Assembly: GCF_947495665.1 (NCBI RefSeq)
Contig: NZ_CANLZV010000024.1
Span: 1-37,622 of the forward strand
DNA: 37,622 bases
DNA from: an uncultured Sunxiuqinia sp.
GTDB taxonomy: Bacteria; Bacteroidota; Bacteroidia; Bacteroidales; Prolixibacteraceae
Direction of reading: 5' to 3'
Part shown: positions 9,475 to 17,198 of the stretch, in pieces
Position numbering within the stretch: position 1 is the stretch's first letter
How the letters are laid out: the number at the start of each line of letters is the position of its first letter
Translations under genes and position numbers: made by a program
Notes under the pieces: generated by a model
Database searches by the model: none
Told to the model about the DNA's origin: nothing
What the model saw: only the letters and a program-made list of their open reading frames with translations

Positions 9475-10313
9475 GGTTAGTTAAGATTTTTGAAAACGGT
9501 GGCCGTCAAGCCAGTTTTCGGGTTGCCTAAAAATAAGAATTATCTCGCGTAATCAGCCAGAGGATGAACATTCGGGCAATATTTTCGGAAAAAAATCCCA
9601 TTGCAAGAGCCTTTCAGCAGCATCTTGCGCCCACCTGTCGAGGTCATATGTTCCGCAGAATCCGGCCAGTGAAAAGTCGGGGATAAAACGTATGCCCTTC
9701 TTTAGCACCTCCTCTTGTCACTTTCAGCCAAAGGGACCAAAGAACCGCCGATGGTAAAACATGAAGTTTTTATTAATTCCGAATGTTAGCCGAATAAGTA
9801 AACCGCTCAAAAATTACTGCTGAAAACATGCTCCGCTCCCCTGAACAAGCCCTTTTTGCTTCGAAACCGCTGCCCAACACAGCCCAAGCTTGGCTCAATG
9901 CCCAAAACTCCTAGATCGATGCATCAAAACAGGCAAGCAATGCTCCGAAACATCGGCTAAATGCAATTGGTTGGGTGCTCCATGCCAACAAACAGCCGCT
10001 TGATGACCCCTTACGCCTGCCCGACAAGGCTAAATGCCTGCTCCATGCGTCGGAACGCCTGCCTGATGCGCCTGAACGCCTGCTCGATGAGTCGGACTTA
10101 TGTTTATATTTCAGTATGTAACAGCACTCCTTCAGCAGCCATCAAAAGGCACCAACTCAGCTGGCATTAATTCCTATTCCACTCATTATCGACACCATAC
10201 GATTTTGTTTAAACCAACACGTTCCGTTTGAATTGAAACAAATAAGGGGTTTAAAACTTGATTTTTTTGAAATAATTTTATTAAATTAGTTGATAATCAA
10301 ACTTTACTGACTT
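9475..10313. other. Long gene-poor region with 21-bp repeats
   Basis: About 840 bp without a credible gene. The part next to 9474 should hold the XRE-cupin promoter. From about 9700 onward the sequence becomes rich in short related words (TGCTCC, GCCTG, TGATG, CGGAA), ending in the tandem array at 9972-10097. The final 150 bp are A+T-rich and should contain the promoter of the gene at 10314. An open frame at 9961-10170 is a by-product of the repeat length being a multiple of three. Confidence 0.6.
9972..10097. repeat. Degenerate 21-bp tandem repeat, about six units
   Basis: Four clear units start at 10014, 10035, 10056 and 10077, with a consensus close to CGCCTGCTCGATGCGTCGGAA. Two weaker units lie in the same 21-bp phase at 9972 and 9993. 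Units differ at several positions, with the best conserved part CGCCTGC at the unit start. Looser matches occur upstream to about 9820. Confidence 0.75.
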
Positions 10314-10961
10314 ATGAATGGAAACCAAATTAACCGGAAAGAAATGCAGAACGCTGTGCGCGACTACCTGGACGCGCATGTGACCAAGTGGTCGACGATT
10401 GCTAAAATCGGAGAATTCAAGAATGAATTTGACCTGCTGAATGATCAGATTGATCAGACCCAACAAGCTCAACAAGCCGCTCAGGTGTTCGTGGGTAAAA
10501 ACAAAAAGATTGTGAAAAGTACCATCGCTCAAAAGGCCGACATCCTGAACGATGTGCTGGAAACCTTTGGTATGCTTTCGGGCGACACCGAGCTGGAAAA
10601 GAACATGGGCGAGTCGTACTCGGATTTGCAGAACATGCGAAACCTCGATTTTATTCCGAAGATTAACACCATTATCAGCGAGGCTGAAAAGCACCTGACC
10701 GTCCTTCAGGCCGACTATGGCGTAACTCCCGAACAGATTGAAGATTTGAAAGCCGACATGGATCAGTTTCTGGAACTAAACGGCCAGCCCCGCGCCTACC
10801 GCATTGCTTCGGTTCGGGCCACCAAGGATCTGGAGCAACTTTTTTCAGAAATTAACCTCGTGCTGACCGAAAAGCTGGATCGGGTGATGAAAATCTTTAA
10901 ACGCCGCGACCCAAACTTTTACAATGGCTACCGGGCCGCACGCGTAGTGGTGAATAATTAA
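10314..10961 (+). CDS. Conserved-looking helical protein of unknown function
   Basis: Not assigned to a named family. The 215-residue product has no signal peptide or membrane helix and is predicted by eye to be almost wholly alpha-helical, rich in Q, D, E, K and L. Features are a Q-rich helix around residues 36-58 (LLNDQIDQTQQAQQAAQ), a middle segment with short helices and a basic C terminus with FKRRDPNFYNGYRAARVVV. That C-terminal aromatic/arginine motif is the most distinctive part. The gene is monocistronic, with a strong terminator after it and a repeat-filled region before it. Codon use is ordinary and G+C-richer than the flanks, so it is a real gene rather than a chance frame. Confidence 0.85.
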   Translation: MNGNQINRKEMQNAVRDYLDAHVTKWSTIAKIGEFKNEFDLLNDQIDQTQQAQQAAQVFVGKNKKIVKSTIAQKADILNDVLETFGMLSGDTELEKNMGESYSDLQNMRNLDFIPKINTIISEAEKHLTVLQADYGVTPEQIEDLKADMDQFLELNGQPRAYRIASVRATKDLEQLFSEINLVLTEKLDRVMKIFKRRDPNFYNGYRAARVVVNN

Positions 10962-10992
10962 GGAGAAACGGGCCAAAGGCCAATGCCACTTG

Positions 10993-11034
10993 AAATCGTT
11001 CAGTTCTGTGTTACGAACCTGAACGATTTTTTTG
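10993..11034 (+). terminator. Intrinsic terminator of the 10314 gene
   Basis: A perfect 11-bp stem AAATCGTTCAG (10993-11003) pairs with CTGAACGATTT (11019-11029) and is followed by a T run on the plus strand. The reverse direction lacks a strong U run. Confidence 0.85.
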
Positions 11035-11054
11035 TTGGCGCAGCCCTTACTTGC

Positions 11055-13118
11055 TCACAGCAGGTTTTTGGCTTCCAGCGAGCGCTTAAGCTGTTGGTGA
11101 TTGTTCCAGAATTTTTGTTCCATTTGCCGGAACAACTTTCGGAATTCGGGCAATTCCTTAATCGAATCAACCAGCGGGTCTTTATCCAAAAAAAGAATGG
11201 TCCAGTAATGAAAGTTGTCTTCCCGGGCAAACTCCTCCAGGTATTGCAAGGCCCGGGCACGATCGTCCTGCCAGGCGTAGTAAACCGCCAGGCTAAGCGG
11301 CCGGTAAATCGACGGATCCTGTTCGGCATACGCTTTATAATCCTGCATTAGTTCGGCGGCTTCTTCCGCAAAGCCCATTTTGTCCATCACCACCGCAATC
11401 TTGCCATTCTCAAAACGGTACACATCCAGGTTCAAGGCCTTTTTAAGATCGAGAAACCGACGGTAATAGGTATAGGCACTTTCATAATCGCGCAGGTAAT
11501 AACAGGATTTGGCCACTTCCTGCAAAATATCAAAACGCGTGGAATCCTGCTCCAGGGCTGCCAGCAAATCGGTTTTTAACTGCGGCAGATTGCCGGTTTT
11601 GGCATATTGAATATAGGCCTTCACATACATCGAGTACAAATTGCCGGGCGAATAAGCCAACGATTGGTTGATGTACTTCTCCGCTTCGTCCACAAAACCC
11701 GATTGAATAAACGCGTTGCTCAGGTGAAGCAGGATAAAACTGGTGGTCGTGGAGTCGTTGCCGCCAACATCAATCTGAATCCCTTTCAAGGCATACTCCA
11801 GGTATTTCCCCGTGTTGGGGTAGTAGCTGGTGTAAAAGTCCGAAAGGGTATTGATCACAAAAGCGGAGTTTGGACTGTACTCCAAAGCTTTCTCGAGGTA
11901 CGGAATGGCCAGTTCATACTCGCCCGTATTGATGTAGAAAAACGCTTTGGCCAGCAACGACTGACTGAGCTGATCGTCGTAAAACATGGCCAGGTCGGCG
12001 TAGGCATTAATCTCGTCAACGTAGTTCTTTTCGGCCTGATAGGCATCCAACATGTAATAGGCAATGGCCAGGTCGGCATAGGCTCGCGCAAACTCCGGGT
12101 CGTGTTCCACGGCTTGTTTAAAAAGCGGAATGGCCAGCTCCAGCCCTTCGCGGGTGCCCTGGTGGAACTCATCAAGCCCTTTCAGAAAATAATCGTACGC
12201 CTCCAAATTGTCCGTGGGCGGTTTGCTGATGCGCTTCTGCTCCTCCGGCGTAATGATCACCTCAATTTCCTGGGTGATGCTTTTAGCCACATCCAGCTGA
12301 AGGTTGAAAATATCCCTGGTTTCCCGTTGATACTGTTCAGACCACACATGCTTGTCGCTGGGAGCTTCAATGAGCTGCACCGAAAGCAAAATCTGGTCTC
12401 CAATCTTTTGCCCGCTGCCTTCAATAAAATAGCTTACCCCCAATTCTTCGGCAATTTCGGGAATCGATTTGGAAGAATGGCGGTACTTCTCCACCGAAGT
12501 CCGGCTAACCACCCGCAGGTTTTCAATTTTCTGCAGGTTATTCAGGATCGATTCCATCAACCCGTTGATCAGGTAAATGTTGGTTGAATCGTTGCTTTCA
12601 TTTTTGAAAGGTAAAACAGCAATGGACTTTTCCAGCTCCTTATTCTTTGCTGCAAAGGGCTTGAACAGGATAACCAGCACCGCCAGAATAAGCACCGCTC
12701 CCACTGCCAGCATCCAGCCGGATTTCCTTACGGGCGGCGCTTCCTCCGGAGGCTCCGGCGGCGGCATCTCTTCCTGATTGGCCTGTTCGCCTGGCGGATA
12801 ACCATAATGATCGTGAAAACATTTGCCGAAGTAAGACGTGCTGCTGAACCCTACCTGAAAAGCCACTTCAGAAACAGTCAACGATCCTTCCTTTAACAGC
12901 TCCATCGCTTTTTCGAGGCGAATTTGCCGGATAAACAAGCTGACCGAAAGGTTGGTCAATTTCTTGATTTTGCGCAATAAGTTGGAACGACTCATGCCGG
13001 CCTCGCGGGCCAGTTCGGAAACACCAAACTGATCATTGCCGATATTCTCCGTAACAATGGCTGTAATTTTCTTTAAAAAATCGCGTTCTACCGGGCTCAA
13101 GTCTGGCATTGCATTCAA
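11055..13118 (-). CDS. Membrane-anchored AraC-type regulator with TolB-like and TPR domains
   Basis: The 687-residue protein has four parts: an AraC-type double helix-turn-helix at the N terminus (about 10-110; VSELAREAGMSRSNLLRKIK and VSEVAFQVGFSSTSYFGKCF), a proline-rich linker, one transmembrane helix (135-153), a TolB N-terminal-like segment (about 165-285; SIAVLPFKNESND, GLMESILNNLQ, LRVVSRTSVEKY) and a long TPR array (about 295-660). The expected topology puts the DNA-binding domain in the cytoplasm and the TolB-like/TPR sensor in the periplasm, giving a one-protein transmembrane signalling route. The AraC domain is normally C-terminal in soluble regulators; the N-terminal arrangement resembles ToxR/CadC-like logic. 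It is divergent from the 13421-17096 cluster, a plausible target. The alternative ATG at codon 4 is possible. Confidence 0.92.
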   Translation of the reverse strand: MNAMPDLSPVERDFLKKITAIVTENIGNDQFGVSELAREAGMSRSNLLRKIKKLTNLSVSLFIRQIRLEKAMELLKEGSLTVSEVAFQVGFSSTSYFGKCFHDHYGYPPGEQANQEEMPPPEPPEEAPPVRKSGWMLAVGAVLILAVLVILFKPFAAKNKELEKSIAVLPFKNESNDSTNIYLINGLMESILNNLQKIENLRVVSRTSVEKYRHSSKSIPEIAEELGVSYFIEGSGQKIGDQILLSVQLIEAPSDKHVWSEQYQRETRDIFNLQLDVAKSITQEIEVIITPEEQKRISKPPTDNLEAYDYFLKGLDEFHQGTREGLELAIPLFKQAVEHDPEFARAYADLAIAYYMLDAYQAEKNYVDEINAYADLAMFYDDQLSQSLLAKAFFYINTGEYELAIPYLEKALEYSPNSAFVINTLSDFYTSYYPNTGKYLEYALKGIQIDVGGNDSTTTSFILLHLSNAFIQSGFVDEAEKYINQSLAYSPGNLYSMYVKAYIQYAKTGNLPQLKTDLLAALEQDSTRFDILQEVAKSCYYLRDYESAYTYYRRFLDLKKALNLDVYRFENGKIAVVMDKMGFAEEAAELMQDYKAYAEQDPSIYRPLSLAVYYAWQDDRARALQYLEEFAREDNFHYWTILFLDKDPLVDSIKELPEFRKLFRQMEQKFWNNHQQLKRSLEAKNLL

Positions 13119-13420
13119 TCATTAAAAGGAGTTTGCGAGTTTAAAGATACGAATAATGATCTGATACTTTTCCTTCACCCAAGCTCTGTCGCCATCATTG
13201 CACGCAACATGTCCATTTCCACCCTTCATTTTACTCGCTCCGAAAGGCCCGTTTTCAGAGGGTTGCACGCTCACTTGCGTCATAAGTTACACACATTCGT
13301 CCTGGTTTACAGGGCTGCTTCAAACTTGTTAGCTTTTGATTCCTCATTGATTGGTCTTGCGTCAGGCTTTGCCAGACCTTTACACTATCGAAAAAAGTCA
13401 AACCCAAAAACACAGTCGTC
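13119..13420. other. Divergent promoter region, regulator / acyltransferase cluster
   Basis: A 302-bp region separating two divergent transcription units, so it should contain both promoters and any operator for the AraC-type regulator. No perfect TAnnTTTG element was found; TAGCTTTTG around 13330 is a near match. An open frame from 13209 into the next gene has an atypical translation and is rejected. Confidence 0.5.
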
Positions 13421-15136
13421 ATGAAAACACGCATTTATTTTTTAGACAATTTAAGAACCTTCCTGATCTTTTTAGTGGTTCTGTTGCACGCAGGCCTGGT
13501 TTATGAACACGTATTGGAAAATTCATGGATTGTTGTCGATCCGGTCAAAAGCAACAACATCGGTCTGATTCGGATGTACCTTGACCTGTTTGTGATGTTT
13601 ACCATCTTTTTTATCTCCGGCTATTTTGTCCGCTATTCCGTCAAAGGGAAATCAGCCATTGCCTTTATTCAATCCAAGTTTAAACGCATCCTGCTTCCCT
13701 GGGTTGTGGCCGTGCTCACCTTAATCCCTGCCTACAAAGTGCTGTTCCTTTATTCCAGAGGGCTGCCGCAGGAAGAATGGTTTTCGTATTTTCATTTTTT
13801 TGAACGAGCCGGAACCGATCTGAGCTTCTTTGCCAATAACCCGGTGCAGAACTGGCTCTGGTTTTTGCCGATCCTGTTTATTTTTCAATTGATTTATTTA
13901 GGACTCTCCAAAACGCGCCTGCTGTCTTTGTCCATTTCACTTAAAACCGGCGTTCTTTTAACTTTTGTTCTGGGCACCCTGTCCAGCATTTTGATTGCCA
14001 TGAATGGACTTGCAGGATGGACCCACAACCTCATTCTTCACTTTCAAAACGAACGGGTGCTGGTCTATTTCCTGGCCTTCCTGCTCGGAACATTATGCAG
14101 CAAGCTTCAGGTATTTGAGTCGAAAACCCGAAACCGGAAGTACACGATCCTTTCCAATGTCACCCTAACCATTTCCCTGGGAATTTATACTGCAATGGCT
14201 CTGAATTTCTTTTTTAACCTGATTACTCCCGGAAGAAACTACTTCTATATTTCTGAGTTCACCGACCGCATACTGCTTTACAGCTCTGCCTTGCTGGCCA
14301 TGCTTAGCTTTCTGTATGTGTTGATTGATGTGTTCCGATTCCGTTTCAATCAAACCAACACGCTGCTGCAACAGTTGAACCGTGCCTCCTATGCTGTTTA
14401 CATCATTCACATGATTGTGCTTGGACTCCTGGCAACGGCTTTATTGCCTTTAGGCATTCCGGCTTTCCTGAAATTTCTGTTGTTAACCATTCTCACCTTC
14501 AGTATTTCCAACCTGTTGGTTTATGCCTACCAGCTTAGCAAGCAAAAAAGGCTGACCAGTACCAGCGTAGCAACGGCCTTGGTGGTTGTTCTTATGCTGG
14601 GCGCTGCCTTTAAAGGACCTGAAAAACTAAGAGGATCGGTTACCCAGGAAGTGCCAATCGAGCAATCTGCTCCCAGCCAACAGGTGCAAAGCATTCATGC
14701 CGCTGTAATTTCCGGAAACCTGGAAGCCGTAAAACAACTTCTTGACGCCGGAACTGATGTGAATGATCCGGAACCGGCAGGAGGCTCAAGCCCATTGATC
14801 TCAGCCATCGTTTTTGATAAAACCGACATTGCCCTGGCCTTAATTGAAGCCGGTGCTGACGTTAATTTCAAAAACAAAGAAGGTTCTACGCCGCTCCATT
14901 CGGCCGCTTTTTTCTGCCGGACCGAGCTTGTGAAAGAACTTTTGGAGCACGGAGCCGACAAAGCCATTCGAAACAATGCCGGATCCACGGCATTGGAATC
15001 CATCGTTGCTCCCTTTGAAATGGTCAAACCGATTTATGATTATTTCTCGAAAGTTTATGCCCCGCTGGGACTTGAACTGGACTACGAGCAGATTCATGCT
15101 ACACGCCCAATAATTGCCCGGCTCCTGCAACCGTAG
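13421..15136 (+). CDS. Acyltransferase-3 family membrane protein fused to ankyrin repeats
   Basis: The N-terminal ~400 residues are a multi-spanning acyltransferase-3 domain. It opens with FLDNLRTFLIFLVVLLHAG, where the arginine and the histidine (about residue 23) match the conserved active-site pattern, and continues with about ten hydrophobic helices, including NWLWFLPILFIF and NRASYAVYIIHMIVLG. Such enzymes O-acylate glycans or lipids at the membrane. After the last helix (about 380-397) and a short linker, residues about 425-530 form three ankyrin-like repeats (HAAVISGNLEAVKQLLDAGTD; PLISAIVFDKTDIALALIEA; TPLHSAAFFCRTELVKELLE). The fusion is unbroken in one frame. The side of the membrane holding the repeats is unclear. 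It is the first gene of a plus-strand cluster facing the AraC-type membrane regulator. Confidence 0.92.
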   Translation: MKTRIYFLDNLRTFLIFLVVLLHAGLVYEHVLENSWIVVDPVKSNNIGLIRMYLDLFVMFTIFFISGYFVRYSVKGKSAIAFIQSKFKRILLPWVVAVLTLIPAYKVLFLYSRGLPQEEWFSYFHFFERAGTDLSFFANNPVQNWLWFLPILFIFQLIYLGLSKTRLLSLSISLKTGVLLTFVLGTLSSILIAMNGLAGWTHNLILHFQNERVLVYFLAFLLGTLCSKLQVFESKTRNRKYTILSNVTLTISLGIYTAMALNFFFNLITPGRNYFYISEFTDRILLYSSALLAMLSFLYVLIDVFRFRFNQTNTLLQQLNRASYAVYIIHMIVLGLLATALLPLGIPAFLKFLLLTILTFSISNLLVYAYQLSKQKRLTSTSVATALVVVLMLGAAFKGPEKLRGSVTQEVPIEQSAPSQQVQSIHAAVISGNLEAVKQLLDAGTDVNDPEPAGGSSPLISAIVFDKTDIALALIEAGADVNFKNKEGSTPLHSAAFFCRTELVKELLEHGADKAIRNNAGSTALESIVAPFEMVKPIYDYFSKVYAPLGLELDYEQIHATRPIIARLLQP

Positions 15137-15209
15137 TTTTTGCCATGCGTAAAGGTTACACGTAAGCCCTTGAATCAGCCGTCAGAAGAAAACCTTTAAA
15201 CGACACAAA

Positions 15210-15920
15210 ATGTTGAGCTTTTTCCATCGTTTGCAGCTTCGTTTCCATACCGAAAATAAGATCGTTGCTTACTTGCTTTATGCCATTGGCGAAATTGTGT
15301 TGCTGGTTATCGGGATTTTACTCGCCTTGCAAATTAACAACTGGAACTCGCGAAGACTAGACCAGGAAGAAGCCCGGAAATCCTATCAAAATATCAAGCG
15401 GCAATTGTTGGAGGACCGCATTGAACTGGGCAAAGTGAAGGATTTAAACAACTACTTTGCAGCCAGCTACGTAAATGCCAACCGCATGATTGCGAATAAG
15501 GATGTGAGCAAAGCGGATTCGCTTGCCCTGATGATTATGGGCTTATCCCAATATTCCGATTTTTACCGCAGCGGAAATATTTACGAGATACTGGTGAACA
15601 GCGGAGAAATCAAACTCCTGAAAAACATCGCCGTAACCAGTGGGCTTCAAAAACTGGAAATGACTTACACCCATCTGAATAAACTGGAAGATATTCATTG
15701 GGAAATTATTTTGAATGAGTTGTCGCCTGAAGTACGTGGAGCGATAAACTATGCCACGCTTGAAATTGTAAAGCCTGAAAAGCTCTATTCGGTTGAAATC
15801 CGGAATTTCCTAATCGAAAGTCTGTTTCTTACCCAAGCCAAGGATTCAGTATACAAAAAAGCGCAACTTGAAATTAACCAAATCATTGATCAAATCAATT
15901 CTGAACTAAAGAGTCAATAA
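15210..15920 (+). CDS. DUF6090-type membrane protein
   Basis: The 236 residues open with a short amphipathic segment and the signature YAIGEIVLLVIGILLALQINNWN (split here over residues 24-46), typical of a family common in Bacteroidota that carries a single N-terminal transmembrane helix followed by a soluble helical domain. Residues 47-236 are charged and helical and probably face the periplasm. No catalytic motif is visible and the function is unknown. It lies 73 bp after the acyltransferase-ankyrin gene and 19 bp before a small membrane protein, so it probably belongs to the same transcript. Confidence 0.9.
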   Translation: MLSFFHRLQLRFHTENKIVAYLLYAIGEIVLLVIGILLALQINNWNSRRLDQEEARKSYQNIKRQLLEDRIELGKVKDLNNYFAASYVNANRMIANKDVSKADSLALMIMGLSQYSDFYRSGNIYEILVNSGEIKLLKNIAVTSGLQKLEMTYTHLNKLEDIHWEIILNELSPEVRGAINYATLEIVKPEKLYSVEIRNFLIESLFLTQAKDSVYKKAQLEINQIIDQINSELKSQ

Positions 15921-15939
15921 CCTTAAAATCACAAAGAAA

Positions 15940-16119
15940 ATGAAACACAAAACCGAAGACAAAAGTTCCTGGGCCATCGGTGGAACAACCATGATTGGAC
16001 TGGGAGTTGGACTGATTTTCCTTCAAACCTCCGTGCTGCTATTTATCGCCTCGCTGTTTATTGGCATTGGGGTTGGGCTGGTCCTTGCCCCCATCCTCTC
16101 AAAGAAAAAGTCCGAATAA
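15940..16119 (+). CDS. Small two-helix membrane protein, 59 residues
   Basis: ATG at 15940, stop TAA at 16117-16119. The product begins with a charged head (MKHKTEDKSSW), then two hydrophobic helices (about 12-30 and 33-52) rich in glycine (GLGVGL, GIGVGL), and ends with a basic tail (SKKKSE). It starts 19 bp after the DUF6090 gene and stops 2 bp before the ATG of the oxidoreductase gene, which argues strongly for a real, co-translated gene. The preceding AAAGAAA gives a plain A-rich start. The glycine zipper-like pattern suggests helix packing or oligomerisation. No family is recognised. Confidence 0.75.
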   Translation: MKHKTEDKSSWAIGGTTMIGLGVGLIFLQTSVLLFIASLFIGIGVGLVLAPILSKKKSE

Positions 16120-16121
16120 AT

Positions 16122-17096
16122 ATGAAAGCCATTCTATGTCCCCAATATGGTCCGCCGGAAGTGCTTCGGATGATGGAGGTAGTCAAGCCGACTCCCAAAA
16201 ACAAGGAAGTGCTGATCAAAGTTAAAGCAACGACAGCCAATGGCGCTGATGCCCGGATTCGTGGAGCTGTTTTTCCTTCCATTTTTAACTTCCCGGTGCG
16301 ACTGGCTATGGGATTCAAGGGGCCACGAAAACAAATTCTGGGCGTGGAACTGGCCGGAGTTGTTGAAGCCACAGGCAAGCAGGTTACTCGTTTCAACCCA
16401 GGTGATGAAATTTTTGCTTCAACCGGTGCTTCTTTCGGTGCTTACGCCGAGTATATCTGCCTGCCCGAAAATGCAGTGATGACCAGGAAGCCGGCAACCA
16501 TGAGCTTTGAGGAAGCGGCAGCTGTTCCTCATTGCGCCCTCGCAGCCTTGTATTATCTACGCAAAGCCAAAGTTACCAGCGGACAAAAGGTTTTGATTTA
16601 CAGTGCTTCCGGTGGAATTGGAACATTTGCCGTTCAGCTGGCCAAAATCATGGGAGCCCAGGTAATCGGTGTTTGCAGTACCTCCAATCTCGCACTGGTC
16701 AAATCGCTTGGAGCCGAACAGGTGATTGACTATACGAAAGAGCAACTGGCTCAGACTGGTGAAACCTACGATGTTATTTTCGACACTGTTGGCAAAGCCC
16801 CCATTAAAGAGTGTGTGCAAGCGCTGAATGAAAAAGGCTTGTACCTGTCGGCCGTGCATCTGGAGTTAGCACGAATTATGGAGGGAATTAGAGCCACACT
16901 AAAAAGCAGCAAAAAGGTAATCGGAGGTGTTGCTAACTACACTACTGAAAACCTGAATGATCTTAAGAGGCTTATTGAAGCCGGCCAATTGAAAACAGTC
17001 ATCGACCGAAGTTATCCGTTGGAAGAAATTGTTGCAGCTCATACTTACGTGGACACCGGGCACAAAAAAGGGCATGTCATTATCCTTGTCGATTAA
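16122..17096 (+). CDS. Zinc-independent MDR oxidoreductase (quinone reductase-like)
   Basis: NAD(P)H-dependent medium-chain dehydrogenase/reductase of 324 residues. The N-terminal GroES-like domain contains GVELAGVVEATGKQVTRFNPGDEIFA, and the Rossmann domain contains SASGGIGTFAVQLAK, matching the quinone oxidoreductase subgroup. The structural and catalytic zinc cysteines of classic alcohol dehydrogenases are absent. Likely reactions are reduction of quinones or alpha,beta-unsaturated carbonyls; the substrate is unknown. It starts 2 bp after the 59-residue membrane protein and is the last gene of the 13421-17096 cluster. Confidence 0.93.
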   Translation: MKAILCPQYGPPEVLRMMEVVKPTPKNKEVLIKVKATTANGADARIRGAVFPSIFNFPVRLAMGFKGPRKQILGVELAGVVEATGKQVTRFNPGDEIFASTGASFGAYAEYICLPENAVMTRKPATMSFEEAAAVPHCALAALYYLRKAKVTSGQKVLIYSASGGIGTFAVQLAKIMGAQVIGVCSTSNLALVKSLGAEQVIDYTKEQLAQTGETYDVIFDTVGKAPIKECVQALNEKGLYLSAVHLELARIMEGIRATLKSSKKVIGGVANYTTENLNDLKRLIEAGQLKTVIDRSYPLEEIVAAHTYVDTGHKKGHVIILVD

Positions 17097-17144
17097 GTGA
17101 ATGACAGAGTAAACGCTGATGCTACGAGTACGGATTGGAGCAAC

Positions 17145-17173
17145 AAAAAAGCCCCACCCGCAATGGATGAGGC
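17145..17173 (-). terminator. Intrinsic terminator of the oxaloacetate decarboxylase operon
   Basis: On the minus strand GCCTCATCC (17165-17173) pairs with GGGTGGGGC (17151-17159) through nine pairs including two G.U, followed by six T. On the plus strand the same bases give mismatches, so it serves mainly the oad operon; a separate terminator for the oxidoreductase gene is not obvious. Confidence 0.8.
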
Positions 17174-17198
17174 TTCTAATTAACCAGTTTATTTTTGT

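Noticed and set aside
9972-10097. CRISPR array
   Set aside because: Units are contiguous, 21 bp and degenerate, with no spacers and no cas genes nearby.
9961-10170. Open frame of 69 codons
   Set aside because: It is produced by the 21-bp repeats; the heptad composition (repeated C, M, R, N) is not protein-like.
11607-12587. Plus-strand open frame of 326 codons
   Set aside because: It is a shadow of the TPR-containing regulator; the minus-strand frame shows clear domains, this one none.
13209-13424. Open frame of 71 codons before the acyltransferase gene
   Set aside because: It overlaps the ATG of the next gene, its translation is atypical, and the region must hold two divergent promoters.
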